From Microbacterium hominis (lineage in GTDB: Bacteria > Actinomycetota > Actinomycetes > Actinomycetales > Microbacteriaceae): a stretch of DNA of 64,000 nt. Below are positions 35,201-43,220 of this stretch, piece after piece (the stretch's first letter is position 1; each line of letters starts with the position of its first letter). The translations under genes were made by a program, and so were the position numbers. A model generated the notes under the pieces. The model was not told the DNA's origin, searched no databases, and worked only from the letters and a program-made list of their open reading frames with translations. Location: positions 372,001 to 436,000 of the forward strand of contig NZ_CP054038.1 in assembly GCF_013282805.1 (NCBI RefSeq), in the 5' to 3' direction.

Positions 35201-36039
35201 CCGCGTCACGGCCAGAACTCACCGTGGTGGGTGCGATCAACCTCGACCTCACCGCCACCACCCGCCGCATGCCTGCGCCGGGCGAGACCGTTGCCGACGG
35301 GGTTCTCTCGCAGCAGCCCGGCGGTAAGGGAGCGAACCAGGCCATCGCCGCCGCGCGGCTCGGAGCATCCGTTCGGATGCTCGGCGCGGTCGGCGACGAT
35401 GCGAACGGTGCACTTTTGCGTGGCGCACTCGCGGCGGGAGGCGTGGATGTCCGCGGAGTGCAGACCGTGGCGGGTGCGACGGGCATCGCGCTGATCACCG
35501 TCGATGCTGAAGGGGAGAACTGCATCGTCGTGTGCCCCGGCGTGAACAGCGCGATCGAGACTGAGGCCGTTCGCGTCCATGCGCACACCGCCGTCCTCGC
35601 GCAACTCGAAGTCCCCCTCGAAGTCGTCAGTCACGTCAGTGAGCTGACGGACGGATTCTTCGCGCTGAACCTCTCGCCCGCCCGAGACATCCCCGAGGTG
35701 CTGTGGCAGCGCGTCGACCTGTTCATCGTGAACGAGGACGAGTACGCCGCGGCGCCCCGCCTCCGGAACGCGCGACTCGTGGCCGTCACTCTTGGTGCTC
35801 GAGGCGCGATCCTCTATAGGCACGGTACCCAGATCGCCAGTGCTCACGTTCCCGCCACCCTCGTCGTCAACACAGTTGGGGCGGGAGACAGTTTCGCGGC
35901 TGCGCTCACGGTCGGGTTGCTCCGAGGAGATCCGCCGCAGGACGCGCTTCACCGTGCCTGTGCCGTTGGCGCCGCAGCCGTTGGCGACCCCCGCTCGCAG
36001 CCCGAATTACGGGATCTGAGCGACTACCCGGCTCGTTGA
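35197..36039 (+). CDS. rbsK: Ribokinase, PfkB family
   Basis: The product is 280 residues and phosphorylates ribose or a related sugar with ATP. It has the PfkB N-terminal signature (VVGAINLDLTAT, then QQPGGKGANQAIAAARLGASVRMLGAVGDD) and the C-terminal signature VVNTVGAGDSFAAAL with the catalytic Asp. Substrate residues N-x-D near the start fit ribokinase; pseudouridine or nucleoside kinases of the same family are alternatives. It is slightly shorter than usual (about 300). The ATGA overlap makes it the seventh gene of the operon and links uptake to pentose phosphate metabolism. Confidence 0.88.
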   Translation: MTASRPELTVVGAINLDLTATTRRMPAPGETVADGVLSQQPGGKGANQAIAAARLGASVRMLGAVGDDANGALLRGALAAGGVDVRGVQTVAGATGIALITVDAEGENCIVVCPGVNSAIETEAVRVHAHTAVLAQLEVPLEVVSHVSELTDGFFALNLSPARDIPEVLWQRVDLFIVNEDEYAAAPRLRNARLVAVTLGARGAILYRHGTQIASAHVPATLVVNTVGAGDSFAAALTVGLLRGDPPQDALHRACAVGAAAVGDPRSQPELRDLSDYPAR

Positions 36040-36119
36040 CGCGCGTCGCGAGAGTGCAAGAGACAGGTCGCGGGTGCGCAATCGAACGCGCCCGAAACCC
36101 GGAGAGAAAGAGTTACGCA

Positions 36120-38222
36120 ATGGCAGACCTCGATTGGATGTACCTGGACGACCGCGCGGTGGATACCGCTCGTGTGCTGGCTGCGGATGCGGTGGAGAAG
36201 GTCGGCAACGGTCACCCGGGCACCGCGATGAGCCTCGCGCCGGCGGCGTACCTGCTGTATCAGAAGGTGATGCGGCACGACCCGGCCGACACCGACTGGC
36301 TGGGCCGGGACCGGTTCATCCTGTCCGCGGGCCACTCCTCGCTGACGCAGTACGTGCAGCTGTTTCTCGGCGGCTTCGGTCTGGAGTTGGATGATCTGAA
36401 GTCGCTGCGCACGTGGGGGTCGCTGACCCCGGGTCACCCGGAGTACGGGCACACCAAGGGTGTGGAGATCACCACCGGTCCGCTGGGTCAGGGCCTGGCC
36501 ACGTCGGTCGGGTTCGCGTACGCGGCCCGGTACGAGCGGGGTCTGTTCGACCCGGAGGCGCCGGCGGGCGAGTCGCCGTTCGATCACTTCGTGTACGTGA
36601 TCGCCGGGGACGGAGACCTGCAGGAGGGCATCACCAGCGAGGCGTCCTCGCTGGCCGGCCACCAGCAGCTCGGGAACCTGATCGCGATCTACGACTCGAA
36701 CCAGATCTCGATCGAGGACGACACCGACGTCGCGTACACCGAGGACGTGCAGAAGCGCTACGAGGCGTACGGCTGGCACGTGCAGGTCGTGGACTGGAAG
36801 AAGTCCGGCGAGTATGTCGAGGACGTGCACGAGCTGTTCGCGGCGATCGAGGCGGCGAAGACCGAAACCGGCAAGCCGTCGCTGATCATCCTGCGCACGA
36901 TCATCGGGTGGCCCGCTCCGGGCAAGCAGAACACCGGCAAGATCCACGGCTCCGCCCTCGGCGCGGACGAGCTGGCCGCGACGAAGAAGGTGCTCGGGTT
37001 CGACCCCGAGCAGTCCTTCGCGGTCGCCGACGACGTGATCGCCCACACCCGGGCGCTGGCCGACCGGGCCGCCGAGCAGCGCGCCGCATGGCAGGTCTCC
37101 TTCGACGCCTGGGCCGCGGCGAACCCCGAGCGCAAGGCGCTGCTGGACCGCCTGGAGGCGGGCGAGCTTCCCGCCGACCTCGCCGACGCGCTGCCGGTGT
37201 TCGAAACGGGCAAGGACGTGTCGACCCGTGCCGCATCCGGTCAGGTCATCAACGCGCTCGCCGGGCAGCTGCCCGAGCTGTGGGGCGGATCGGCCGACCT
37301 GGCCGAGTCGAACCTGACCACGATCAAGGACGCGAAGTCGTTCATCCCCGCCGAGTGGTCCACCGAGGAGTGGACGGGAGACCGGTACGGGCGGGTGCTG
37401 CACTTCGGGATCCGCGAGCACGCGATGGGCGCGATCGTCAACGGCATCGTGCTGCACGGTCCGACCCGCGCGTTCGGCGGCACGTTCCTGATCTTCAGCG
37501 ACTACATGCGCCCCGCGGTGCGCCTGGCCGCCCTCATGGACGTCCCCTCCATCTACGTGTGGACGCACGACTCGGTCGCGCTCGGCGAGGACGGGCCGAC
37601 GCACCAGCCGATCGAGCAGCTCGCGACCCTGCGGGCGATCCCGAACTTCACGATCGTGCGCCCCGCCGACGCGAACGAGACCGCGCACGCCTGGCTGGAG
37701 CTGCTGCGCCGCCAGGGCGGCCCCGCGGGCATGGCCCTGACCCGTCAGAACATCCCCGTGTTCCCGCGCGGCGAGGACGGGTTCGCCACCGCCGACGGCG
37801 TCGCCAAGGGCGCGTACGTCCTGATCGACGCCGAGAACGGTCAGCCGGATGTGATCCTGATCGCCACCGGCTCCGAGATGCAGCTGGCAGTCGCCGCCCG
37901 GGAGACGCTCGCCGCCGAAGGCGTCAACGCCCGCGTGGTGTCCGCCCCGTCGCTGGAATGGTTCGCCGAGCAGACCCCGGAGTACCGCGAGAGCGTGCTG
38001 CCCGCCGCGATCAAGGCGCGCGTGTCGGTCGAGGCCGGCTCCGCGCTCACCTGGGCCGGGATCGTCGGCGACGCCGGCCGTACCGTTGCGATCGACCACT
38101 TCGGCGCCTCCGCCGACTACAAGACCCTGTTCGAGAAGTTCGGCTTCACCGCCGACGCGGTCGCCGACGCGGCCCGCGAGACCATCGCCGCCGCCGCGGC
38201 ACTCACCAAGGAGTACGCATGA
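36120..38222 (+). CDS. tkt: Transketolase
   Basis: The product is 700 residues, full length. The N-terminal TPP module has [24 protein letters not shown], and the GDG...N diphosphate motif [14 protein letters not shown]...IYDSNQI. The pyrimidine module has [14 protein letters not shown] with catalytic Glu, and the TK signature [17 protein letters not shown] with GEDG before it. GGAGAG is 13 bases ahead of ATG 36120. It follows ribokinase by 80 bases and fits the route of ribose phosphate into central metabolism. As an island gene it is probably a second copy beside a housekeeping enzyme elsewhere. Confidence 0.95.
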   Translation: MADLDWMYLDDRAVDTARVLAADAVEKVGNGHPGTAMSLAPAAYLLYQKVMRHDPADTDWLGRDRFILSAGHSSLTQYVQLFLGGFGLELDDLKSLRTWGSLTPGHPEYGHTKGVEITTGPLGQGLATSVGFAYAARYERGLFDPEAPAGESPFDHFVYVIAGDGDLQEGITSEASSLAGHQQLGNLIAIYDSNQISIEDDTDVAYTEDVQKRYEAYGWHVQVVDWKKSGEYVEDVHELFAAIEAAKTETGKPSLIILRTIIGWPAPGKQNTGKIHGSALGADELAATKKVLGFDPEQSFAVADDVIAHTRALADRAAEQRAAWQVSFDAWAAANPERKALLDRLEAGELPADLADALPVFETGKDVSTRAASGQVINALAGQLPELWGGSADLAESNLTTIKDAKSFIPAEWSTEEWTGDRYGRVLHFGIREHAMGAIVNGIVLHGPTRAFGGTFLIFSDYMRPAVRLAALMDVPSIYVWTHDSVALGEDGPTHQPIEQLATLRAIPNFTIVRPADANETAHAWLELLRRQGGPAGMALTRQNIPVFPRGEDGFATADGVAKGAYVLIDAENGQPDVILIATGSEMQLAVAARETLAAEGVNARVVSAPSLEWFAEQTPEYRESVLPAAIKARVSVEAGSALTWAGIVGDAGRTVAIDHFGASADYKTLFEKFGFTADAVADAARETIAAAAALTKEYA

Positions 38223-38545
38223 GTGCCTGGATCGAAGTCGCCGGTTGGCTGGGATCGGTTCTGCTCGTCGTCTCACTACTCCAGGGCCGCATGATGCGAC
38301 TGCGAGTGCTCAACCTCATCGCCGCACTCGCCCTCGTCGGCTACAACGTCGCAGTCGAGACCTGGCCGATGGTCGGCATGAACGCGGCGGTTGCCGTGAT
38401 CGACGTCTTCTTCATCGTCAAGCTCCGCCAGCAGTCGCGGGCGGCGGGCTCAACCGATGCCGGCCGCGGACACGGCCATGGTGAGACCTACGCAGTCGAC
38501 ATCGGAGGGCGTGAGCCGGCGGTCGCTGTCACGACCGTTCGTTGA
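38219..38545 (+). CDS. YgjV-like small membrane protein
   Basis: The product is 108 residues with about three transmembrane helices (WIEVAGWLGSVLLVVSLLQ, LNLIAALALVGYNVAVE, MNAAVAVIDVFFIVKL). The pattern WLGSVLLVVSLLQGRMMRLRVLNLI matches the YgjV (Imp-YgjV) family, whose function is unknown. The cytoplasmic tail carries GRGHGHGE, a possible metal-binding His cluster. The ATGA overlap with transketolase shows co-translation. Confidence 0.7.
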   Translation: MSAWIEVAGWLGSVLLVVSLLQGRMMRLRVLNLIAALALVGYNVAVETWPMVGMNAAVAVIDVFFIVKLRQQSRAAGSTDAGRGHGHGETYAVDIGGREPAVAVTTVR

Positions 38546-38685
38546 CGGATCGTCGAACCAGGGGGGTACTCGCGTCCTCCGAATCCAGTGCTCTCACCCC
38601 AGACGCGGGGTGTCTCTCACCGGTCCGCGGTACTGTGTGGCCAGGCCGAGGGTGTGGCGCCACCGGGCTCCTGCACCGCACAAGG

Positions 38686-38705
38686 TGTGAACAGAGGCGT
38701 GAACA
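38686..38705 (+). repeat. GTGAACA direct repeats near the middle att
   Basis: TGTGAACA and CGTGAACA occur 12 bases apart, about 115 bases ahead of the second tRNA-end repeat. Apart from these, the 273 bases between 38546 and 38818 hold no gene I can support; a weak CACCCC/GGGGTG hairpin lies at 38595-38612. Confidence 0.45.
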
Positions 38706-38818
38706 ACTGAAGAGATCCCCCTCAGTCGGCGGCAGGCTTCGAGAACTCGAGTTCCGCGTGATTGCAGGGGAGTGCAGGGCTTGAGAACGAGGCTCCTCGG
38801 GGTGATGCGCGGCGATCA

Positions 38819-38844
38819 GGGTTCAAATCCCACCGTCACCGCCA
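38819..38844 (+). repeat. Middle att site (tRNA-Ser end, exact copy)
   Basis: All 26 bases are identical to 24329-24354. Preceding bases differ from the tRNA gene (CGATCA), so only the end of the tRNA was duplicated. Confidence 0.9.
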
Positions 38845-38873
38845 GAAAAACCCCTGATGATCAGGGGTTTTTC
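38845..38873 (+). terminator. Rho-independent terminator after middle att
   Basis: Perfect 13-bp arms GAAAAACCCCTGA and TCAGGGGTTTTTC flank the loop TGA, directly after the CCA of the repeat. The sequence is unrelated to the terminators after the other two att copies. Confidence 0.8.
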
Positions 38874-38957
38874 CATTTTCAGAAGCGCTCGTGGCAACAC
38901 GCGAGGTCGCTATCACTGCGTCGAGTCTGCGCGTCCTGCTCGCGGACCATGGCTGGC

Positions 38958-38990
38958 GCCATGGCCGCCGCGATGCACCTGGGCCTCTAG
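38958..38990 (+). pseudogene. Tiny fragment of a mannonate dehydratase gene
   Basis: 38961-38987 matches 51542-51568 of manD at 26 of 27 bases, in the same reading frame (MAAAMHLGL), then meets a stop. It is probably a rearrangement scar; the rest of the region 38874-39083 shows nothing I can identify. Confidence 0.45.
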
Positions 38991-39083
38991 GGCCAGCCGG
39001 GTGTGGCCTGGAGTAGGCCGCAACGGGTGACCCATTGACGAGTAGGAGGATCGGCCTCCGGGATCCGGCGCCCATCGGCTTCC

Positions 39084-39271
39084 GTATCGGCGGCGCTGAT
39101 GCCTCGTATTCAAGGCATCAATTGGAACCGTGGTCGTGAGTGCTTCTAACGTGACTTCAATCGGTTGCCAAACATCCGGCGCCGAGCAAGCTCCAACGGA
39201 GGAGATACAGCAATGAAGCCAAAGAGAGTCACAGCGATCGCTGCGGGAGAGCGATCGCTGCGGGAGCCGGT
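39084..39271 (+). pseudogene. Decayed copy of a transporter gene's control region and leader
   Basis: This stretch is colinear with 40549-40737. It has the palindrome (GTATCGGCGGCGCTGAT, now imperfect), the CAATCGGTTG operator at 39158-39167, AACGGAGGAG, and an ATG at 39212 encoding MKPKRVTAIAAG, near-identical to the binding-protein leader MKPKRITALVAG. A 16-base direct duplication (GCGATCGCTGCGGGAG) then shifts the frame. No mature binding protein follows. Confidence 0.7.
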
Positions 39272-39322
39272 GTGCTCGCACTCACCTCGATCTCGAGTCG
39301 CGTCGATGGGAAGGAGCCCGCT

Positions 39323-40081
39323 ATGACTCGTGCACACACCCGTGTACTCCGCCTCGTAGCGGCCCCGCTCGTCGTCGGCGCGCTCGTTCTTGGCTCGATC
39401 GCGCCGGCTCAGGCCGACGGGCGTGGACCGGGCCCGGGGCAGGGAGGGCCGGCGACGGCCGAACCCGTGATGACGACCATGCTCAGCGGCAATGTCGCCG
39501 CCCTCACCTTCGACGACGGTCCGAACCCGGAGACGGCACCCCGGCTGCTGGAGGTCCTGGAGGAGAACGACGCCAAGGCGGTCTTCTGTCTCATCGGAGA
39601 GTACGTCGAGCAGCACCCCGACGTGGTTCGGCAGCTTGTTGCCGCAGGTCACACCCTCTGCAACCACAGCATGTACCACACGCCCGGAATCGGCGGCTGG
39701 TCCGAAGCGGATCTGCGTGCCGACATGGAGGCAACCTCGGCTGCGATTCAGGAAGCCGTCGGAGGTGTACCCGTGCCGTACTACCGGGTGCCCTACGGCC
39801 GCTGGGGGCTGAGCGCCCAGGTGGCGGCGGACCTGGGGATGCAGCCCCTCGGCGCCACTTTCGTGATCTTCGACTGGGAGACGCAGGACGTCGACGTGCT
39901 CGCAGAGCGCCTGGAGACGCAGCTGCGGGCGAACCCCGGTGGGATCGCCCTGCTGCACGACGGCGCAGCAGCGGCTGCTGCCACCACAGACCGCACCGGC
40001 ACGGTGGAGGCCCTCGCTCAGGTGCTTCCCGAGCTTCGGGCCGAGGGCTGGAAATTCCACAAGCCAGCCCGCCGCGGCTGA
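39323..40081 (+). CDS. Secreted polysaccharide deacetylase (CE4, NodB)
   Basis: The product is 252 residues. A signal peptide ends at APAQADG. The NodB domain (about 50-245) has motif 1 TFDDGP, motif 2 NHSMYH (metal His pair), motif 3 YRVPYGRWG, a tryptophan-bearing motif FDWETQDVD, and motif 5 ALLHDG. All catalytic residues are present, so it should deacetylate an N-acetylated glycan such as chitin oligomers or peptidoglycan. ATG 39323 has GAAGGAG upstream. It lies behind the decayed leader copy and may use that promoter. A strong terminator follows. Confidence 0.9.
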   Translation: MTRAHTRVLRLVAAPLVVGALVLGSIAPAQADGRGPGPGQGGPATAEPVMTTMLSGNVAALTFDDGPNPETAPRLLEVLEENDAKAVFCLIGEYVEQHPDVVRQLVAAGHTLCNHSMYHTPGIGGWSEADLRADMEATSAAIQEAVGGVPVPYYRVPYGRWGLSAQVAADLGMQPLGATFVIFDWETQDVDVLAERLETQLRANPGGIALLHDGAAAAAATTDRTGTVEALAQVLPELRAEGWKFHKPARRG

Positions 40082-40092
40082 ATCTCGACCGT

Positions 40093-40135
40093 GACGCTCG
40101 GGTCTGCTCCTCCGAGAGGAGCAGGCCCGAGCGTC
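40093..40135 (+). terminator. Hairpin terminator after deacetylase
   Basis: A 19-bp stem with one G-T pair (40093-40111 with 40117-40135) and a 5-base loop, 11 bases after the stop codon. Confidence 0.8.
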
Positions 40136-40259
40136 TTGCGGTTGATCGCGGATCACTGCGGTCCACGACGGAGTCGGCGTACGCCGGTCTGAGGGGTGAC
40201 GGCAAGATCAGCCGCACGCGGAGTTCGGTCACTGGCAAGGAGTGCGCGGAGAACAACTC

Positions 40260-40421
40260 GTGCTCGACCCGAGGCCCGTGCTCGCCGCGGTGCAGGAGAT
40301 CGCGAATCGTTCCCACCGCTACGGTGCGGTGCTCACCGCGGAGGAGATTCTCGATGCCTTGCGAGATCGATGCGGCATCACCGAAGCCGTGGAGATGATG
40401 GTCGAAACGGCGTCCGCGTAG
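40260..40421 (+). CDS. Possible 53-residue ORF, PIN-domain tail-like
   Basis: GTG 40260 with GGAGA eight bases upstream encodes 53 residues. LDPRPVLAAVQEIANR followed by LTAEEILDALRDRCGITEAVEM resembles the helical C-terminal extension of some PIN-domain (VapC-like) proteins. No PIN catalytic part is present, so it is either a remnant or an unrelated small gene. The rest of 40136-40548 shows no other gene. Confidence 0.35.
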   Translation: MLDPRPVLAAVQEIANRSHRYGAVLTAEEILDALRDRCGITEAVEMMVETASA

Positions 40422-40548
40422 TCTCAGATCGCGCACGCCCGGATGGGCGCCGCGAACGCGGTAGGGGCCGATTCTTCGTTCCAGGTGTCCCCAGAGGGCC
40501 CAAGAGAGCCTGAGGATGAGCCCTCCGGATAAGGCCCACTCGGCTTCA

Positions 40549-40632
40549 GTATCAGCGGTGCTGATACCTCATATGCAATACACCAATTGGACTGTGTCCG
40601 TGAGTGGCTTCTAGTCTGAAGTCAATCGGTTG
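40549..40632 (+). promoter_or_regulatory. Promoter and operators of glucuronide operon
   Basis: A perfect palindrome GTATCAGCGGTGCTGATAC (40549-40567) is followed by a possible promoter TTGGAC (40587-40592)-N19-TAGTCT (40612-40617). CAATCGGTTG (40623-40632) lies just downstream of the -10, with the CAAnCGnTTG form of LacI-family operators. The LacI regulator at 52303 is a plausible ligand for the second site. Confidence 0.55.
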
Positions 40633-40677
40633 CCAAGCAGCCAGCACCGCGCAAGCTCCAACGGAGGAGAAACAGCA

Positions 40678-42222
40678 ATGAAGCCTAAGAGGATCACAGC
40701 ACTCGTCGCGGGAGTCGGGGCCCTTGCGCTCACGCTCGCCGCCTGCACAGGCGGAGGAGATGAGACACAGGAGGAATCGACGGACTCGCCCACCGGCGGT
40801 ACGCTGCGGATCGGTGTGGCCGACGACATCCAGTCGTGGGACACCACGGCCGCCAGCAGCGGACAGCTGCTGCAGACGTATCAGGCACCGTACGACACCC
40901 TGATCCGTCAGACGCCGGATGGTGAGCTCGTGCCGATGCTCGCCACATCGTGGGAGTACGACGAGTCGCTGACCGAGCTCACACTCGAGCTCGAATCCGG
41001 TGTCACGTTCTCGGACGGCGAAGCGTTCGACGCCGAGGCCGTTCAGGCCAACCTCGAGTACTTCGCAGCCGGCCAGGGGCCGCAGACCTCTCAGCTCGCT
41101 GTTCTCGACTCGGTCGAGGTCGTCGACGAGGACACGGTCACGGTGCGACTGTCCGAGCCCGACCCGGCCCTGCTGACGTACTTCTCCGGCGCAGCCGGGC
41201 TCATGGCGAGTCCCGCCGCGATCGAGGCGGGCAACCTGGCGACCGAGCCTGTCGGCACCGGAGCGTACGTCCTGGACACGGGGGCTTCGGTCGTCGGCTC
41301 GCAGTACGTCCTCACCGCGCGTGAAGACTACTGGGCGCCCGACCTCCAGGTGTTCTCCGACGTCGAGTTCATCTATCTCGAGGACACGGCACTCGTCAAC
41401 GCGCTGATCTCCGGCCAGGTGGACTCGGCGTACGTGGAGTTCGATGCCGTGCCGCAGGTGGAGGGTGCGGGCAATACCGTCATCAAGAACTCCGCCGACT
41501 GGGAAGGTCTCATCATCTTCGACCGTGACGGTCAGCTCGTGCCGGCGCTCGCCGACCCGCTCGTGCGCCAGGCGATCAACCACGCGATCGACCGCGACGC
41601 CATGAACGAGGGCGCTGCCGGCGGGGTGGCAGAGGTGACGACCCAGATCTTCGGCGCAGAGACCGGAGCCTACGTCGGCTCCCTCGACGAGGCGTATCCG
41701 TACGATCCCGAGCGCGCGCAGGAGCTGCTCGCCGATGCCGGGTACCCGGACGGGTTCGAGATGAGCGTGCCCGTCCCGGGTCCGCTGGGTCAGCCCTGGG
41801 CGCTGATGGCGCAGTATCTCGGCGACATCGGAATCACGGTCAACCAGGAGAGCGTCCCCTTCGAGAACTACCGCGGTGACATCGCCGCGCAGCAGTATCC
41901 GATGGCGCTGTTCCGATACAACCTCGGCGACCCGTGGGGCACTTCGATCCGCAACTACATCTCGACGAACGCCGGCGTGTGGAACCCGTTCCAGACTCAG
42001 ACGGCCGAACTCGACGAGTTGCTCAGTGCCGTGCAGAACGGCGGGGACGAGTACCAGGAGCGGGCGCAGGCGGTGAACGAGTACGTGGTGGAGAACGCGT
42101 GGTTCGTGCCGCTGTTCCGTCCGGTCCAGAACTACGCCTTCAACCCCGAGACCGTCGAGGTCGTCGAGCAGGCGGGGTCCCCGATTCCCGCGCTGTACAA
42201 CTTCACTCCGGCAACGGATTGA
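40678..42222 (+). CDS. ABC solute-binding lipoprotein, family 5
   Basis: The product is 514 residues. The signal ends in the lipobox LAAC (Cys about 22), then a Gly/Glu/Thr-rich linker. The mature domain follows the SBP_bac_5 pattern (GGTLRIGVADDIQSWD; GELVPMLATSWEY; VTFSDGEAFDAEAVQANLEYF; PLVRQAINHAIDRDAMNEG; YPYDPERAQELLADAGYPDGFEM). The family was named for peptides but in actinobacteria also carries oligosaccharides; with beta-glucuronidase downstream, glucuronides are the likely cargo. GGAGGAG precedes ATG 40678. Confidence 0.92.
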   Translation: MKPKRITALVAGVGALALTLAACTGGGDETQEESTDSPTGGTLRIGVADDIQSWDTTAASSGQLLQTYQAPYDTLIRQTPDGELVPMLATSWEYDESLTELTLELESGVTFSDGEAFDAEAVQANLEYFAAGQGPQTSQLAVLDSVEVVDEDTVTVRLSEPDPALLTYFSGAAGLMASPAAIEAGNLATEPVGTGAYVLDTGASVVGSQYVLTAREDYWAPDLQVFSDVEFIYLEDTALVNALISGQVDSAYVEFDAVPQVEGAGNTVIKNSADWEGLIIFDRDGQLVPALADPLVRQAINHAIDRDAMNEGAAGGVAEVTTQIFGAETGAYVGSLDEAYPYDPERAQELLADAGYPDGFEMSVPVPGPLGQPWALMAQYLGDIGITVNQESVPFENYRGDIAAQQYPMALFRYNLGDPWGTSIRNYISTNAGVWNPFQTQTAELDELLSAVQNGGDEYQERAQAVNEYVVENAWFVPLFRPVQNYAFNPETVEVVEQAGSPIPALYNFTPATD

Positions 42223-42234
42223 CACAACCCCGAT

Positions 42235-42269
42235 GGTGACAGGGGCGGCACCGTGCCGCTCCTGTCACC
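42235..42269 (+). terminator. Intra-operon hairpin after binding-protein gene
   Basis: Arms 42235-42251 and 42253-42269 pair over 17 positions with one G-T pair, between the binding protein and permease genes. Such hairpins usually give partial termination or protect the upstream message, so the binding protein is made in excess. Confidence 0.65.
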
Positions 42270-42278
42270 CGGAGAATC

Positions 42279-43220
42279 ATGCTCTTTTTCATTCTGCGCA
42301 AGATCGCCGCGGGCCTCGTCCTGCTCGTGGTCGTCAGCTTTCTGACCTTCACCCTGCTGTATCTGTCGAGCAGCAACATCGCGCTCAACATGATCGGCGA
42401 CAACGCGACGCCGGAGCAGATCGCCGCCGTCGAGCAGCGGCTCGGTCTCGACCAGCCGCTGTTCGCGCGATACTTCGCCTGGGTGGGTGCCGCCCTCGCG
42501 GGCGACCTGGGAACCTCCTGGTTCTCACCCGGAACGGTCGCATCCTCGATCGCCAGCCGCCTGCCGGTCACCCTCGCACTGATCCTGACAGCGGTGATGA
42601 TCACCGCCATCGTCGCCACCGCCCTGGGCGTGCTCGCCGCGACGCGTCGCGGATGGGCGGATCGCCTCGTCCAGGTGGGCGCGATCGTGGGCGACGCGAT
42701 CCCCGGCTTCGTGCTCGCGGTGTTCCTCATCACGCTGTTCGCGGTCCAGTTGCAGCTGCTCCCCGCGATCTCCACGATCCGCCCGGGCGTCGGTCTCGAC
42801 GCATGGGTCTTCTCACTCATCCTCCCCGTGGCGGCGATCGTGGTGGCATCGACCACCAACTCCGCCCAGCAGATCCGAAGCGCGGTGATCAGCGAGCTCG
42901 GTCGTGACTACGTCCGGACGCTTCGCAGCCGAGGCATCGGAGAGCGCGAGATCCTCTTCCTGCACGTGCTGCGCGGGGCCGCACCCGCGGGGCTCACCGT
43001 CCTCGGGCTTCAATTCGTGGGTCTGCTCAGCGCATCCGTGATCGTGGAGTCGATCTTCGCGTTGCCCGGGCTCGGCTCTCTCGCTGTCACGGCGACATCG
43101 CAGTCCGACATCCCGGTCGTGATGGGCATCGTGATCGTCACGGTCATCCTCGTCGTCATCGTCAACCTGCTCGTCGATCTCGCCAACGGCTGGCTCAACC
43201 CGAAGGTGCGTGTCTCATGA
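42279..43220 (+). CDS. ABC importer permease, DppB type
   Basis: The product is 313 residues with six hydrophobic helices. The N terminus LRKIAAGLVLLVVVSFLTF is typical of DppB permeases, as is the long loop EQIAAVEQRLGLDQPLFARYF. The EAA-like loop reads ELGRDYVRTLRSRGIGEREILFLHVLR. The last helices contain IVESIFALPGLGSLAV. It contacts the family-5 binding protein. It ends in an ATGA overlap with the permease-ATPase gene. Confidence 0.92.
   Translation: MLFFILRKIAAGLVLLVVVSFLTFTLLYLSSSNIALNMIGDNATPEQIAAVEQRLGLDQPLFARYFAWVGAALAGDLGTSWFSPGTVASSIASRLPVTLALILTAVMITAIVATALGVLAATRRGWADRLVQVGAIVGDAIPGFVLAVFLITLFAVQLQLLPAISTIRPGVGLDAWVFSLILPVAAIVVASTTNSAQQIRSAVISELGRDYVRTLRSRGIGEREILFLHVLRGAAPAGLTVLGLQFVGLLSASVIVESIFALPGLGSLAVTATSQSDIPVVMGIVIVTVILVVIVNLLVDLANGWLNPKVRVS

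Larger units (their letters stand above)
24355..38844. mobile_element. Genomic island 1 (nucleoside utilisation)
   Basis: The island is about 14.5 kb, bounded by the tRNA-Ser 3' end and its first exact 26-bp repeat. It holds IS256 remnants, three small reverse-strand genes, the nucleoside regulon, a transketolase and a YgjV-like protein. No integrase, relaxase or excisionase is recognisable, so it is probably fixed or mobilised in trans. Boundaries rest on the repeats. Confidence 0.75.

Noticed and set aside
38772..38990. 72-residue forward protein across the middle att
   Set aside because: It reads through the tRNA repeat and the terminator hairpin; only its last residues have meaning, as a manD scrap.
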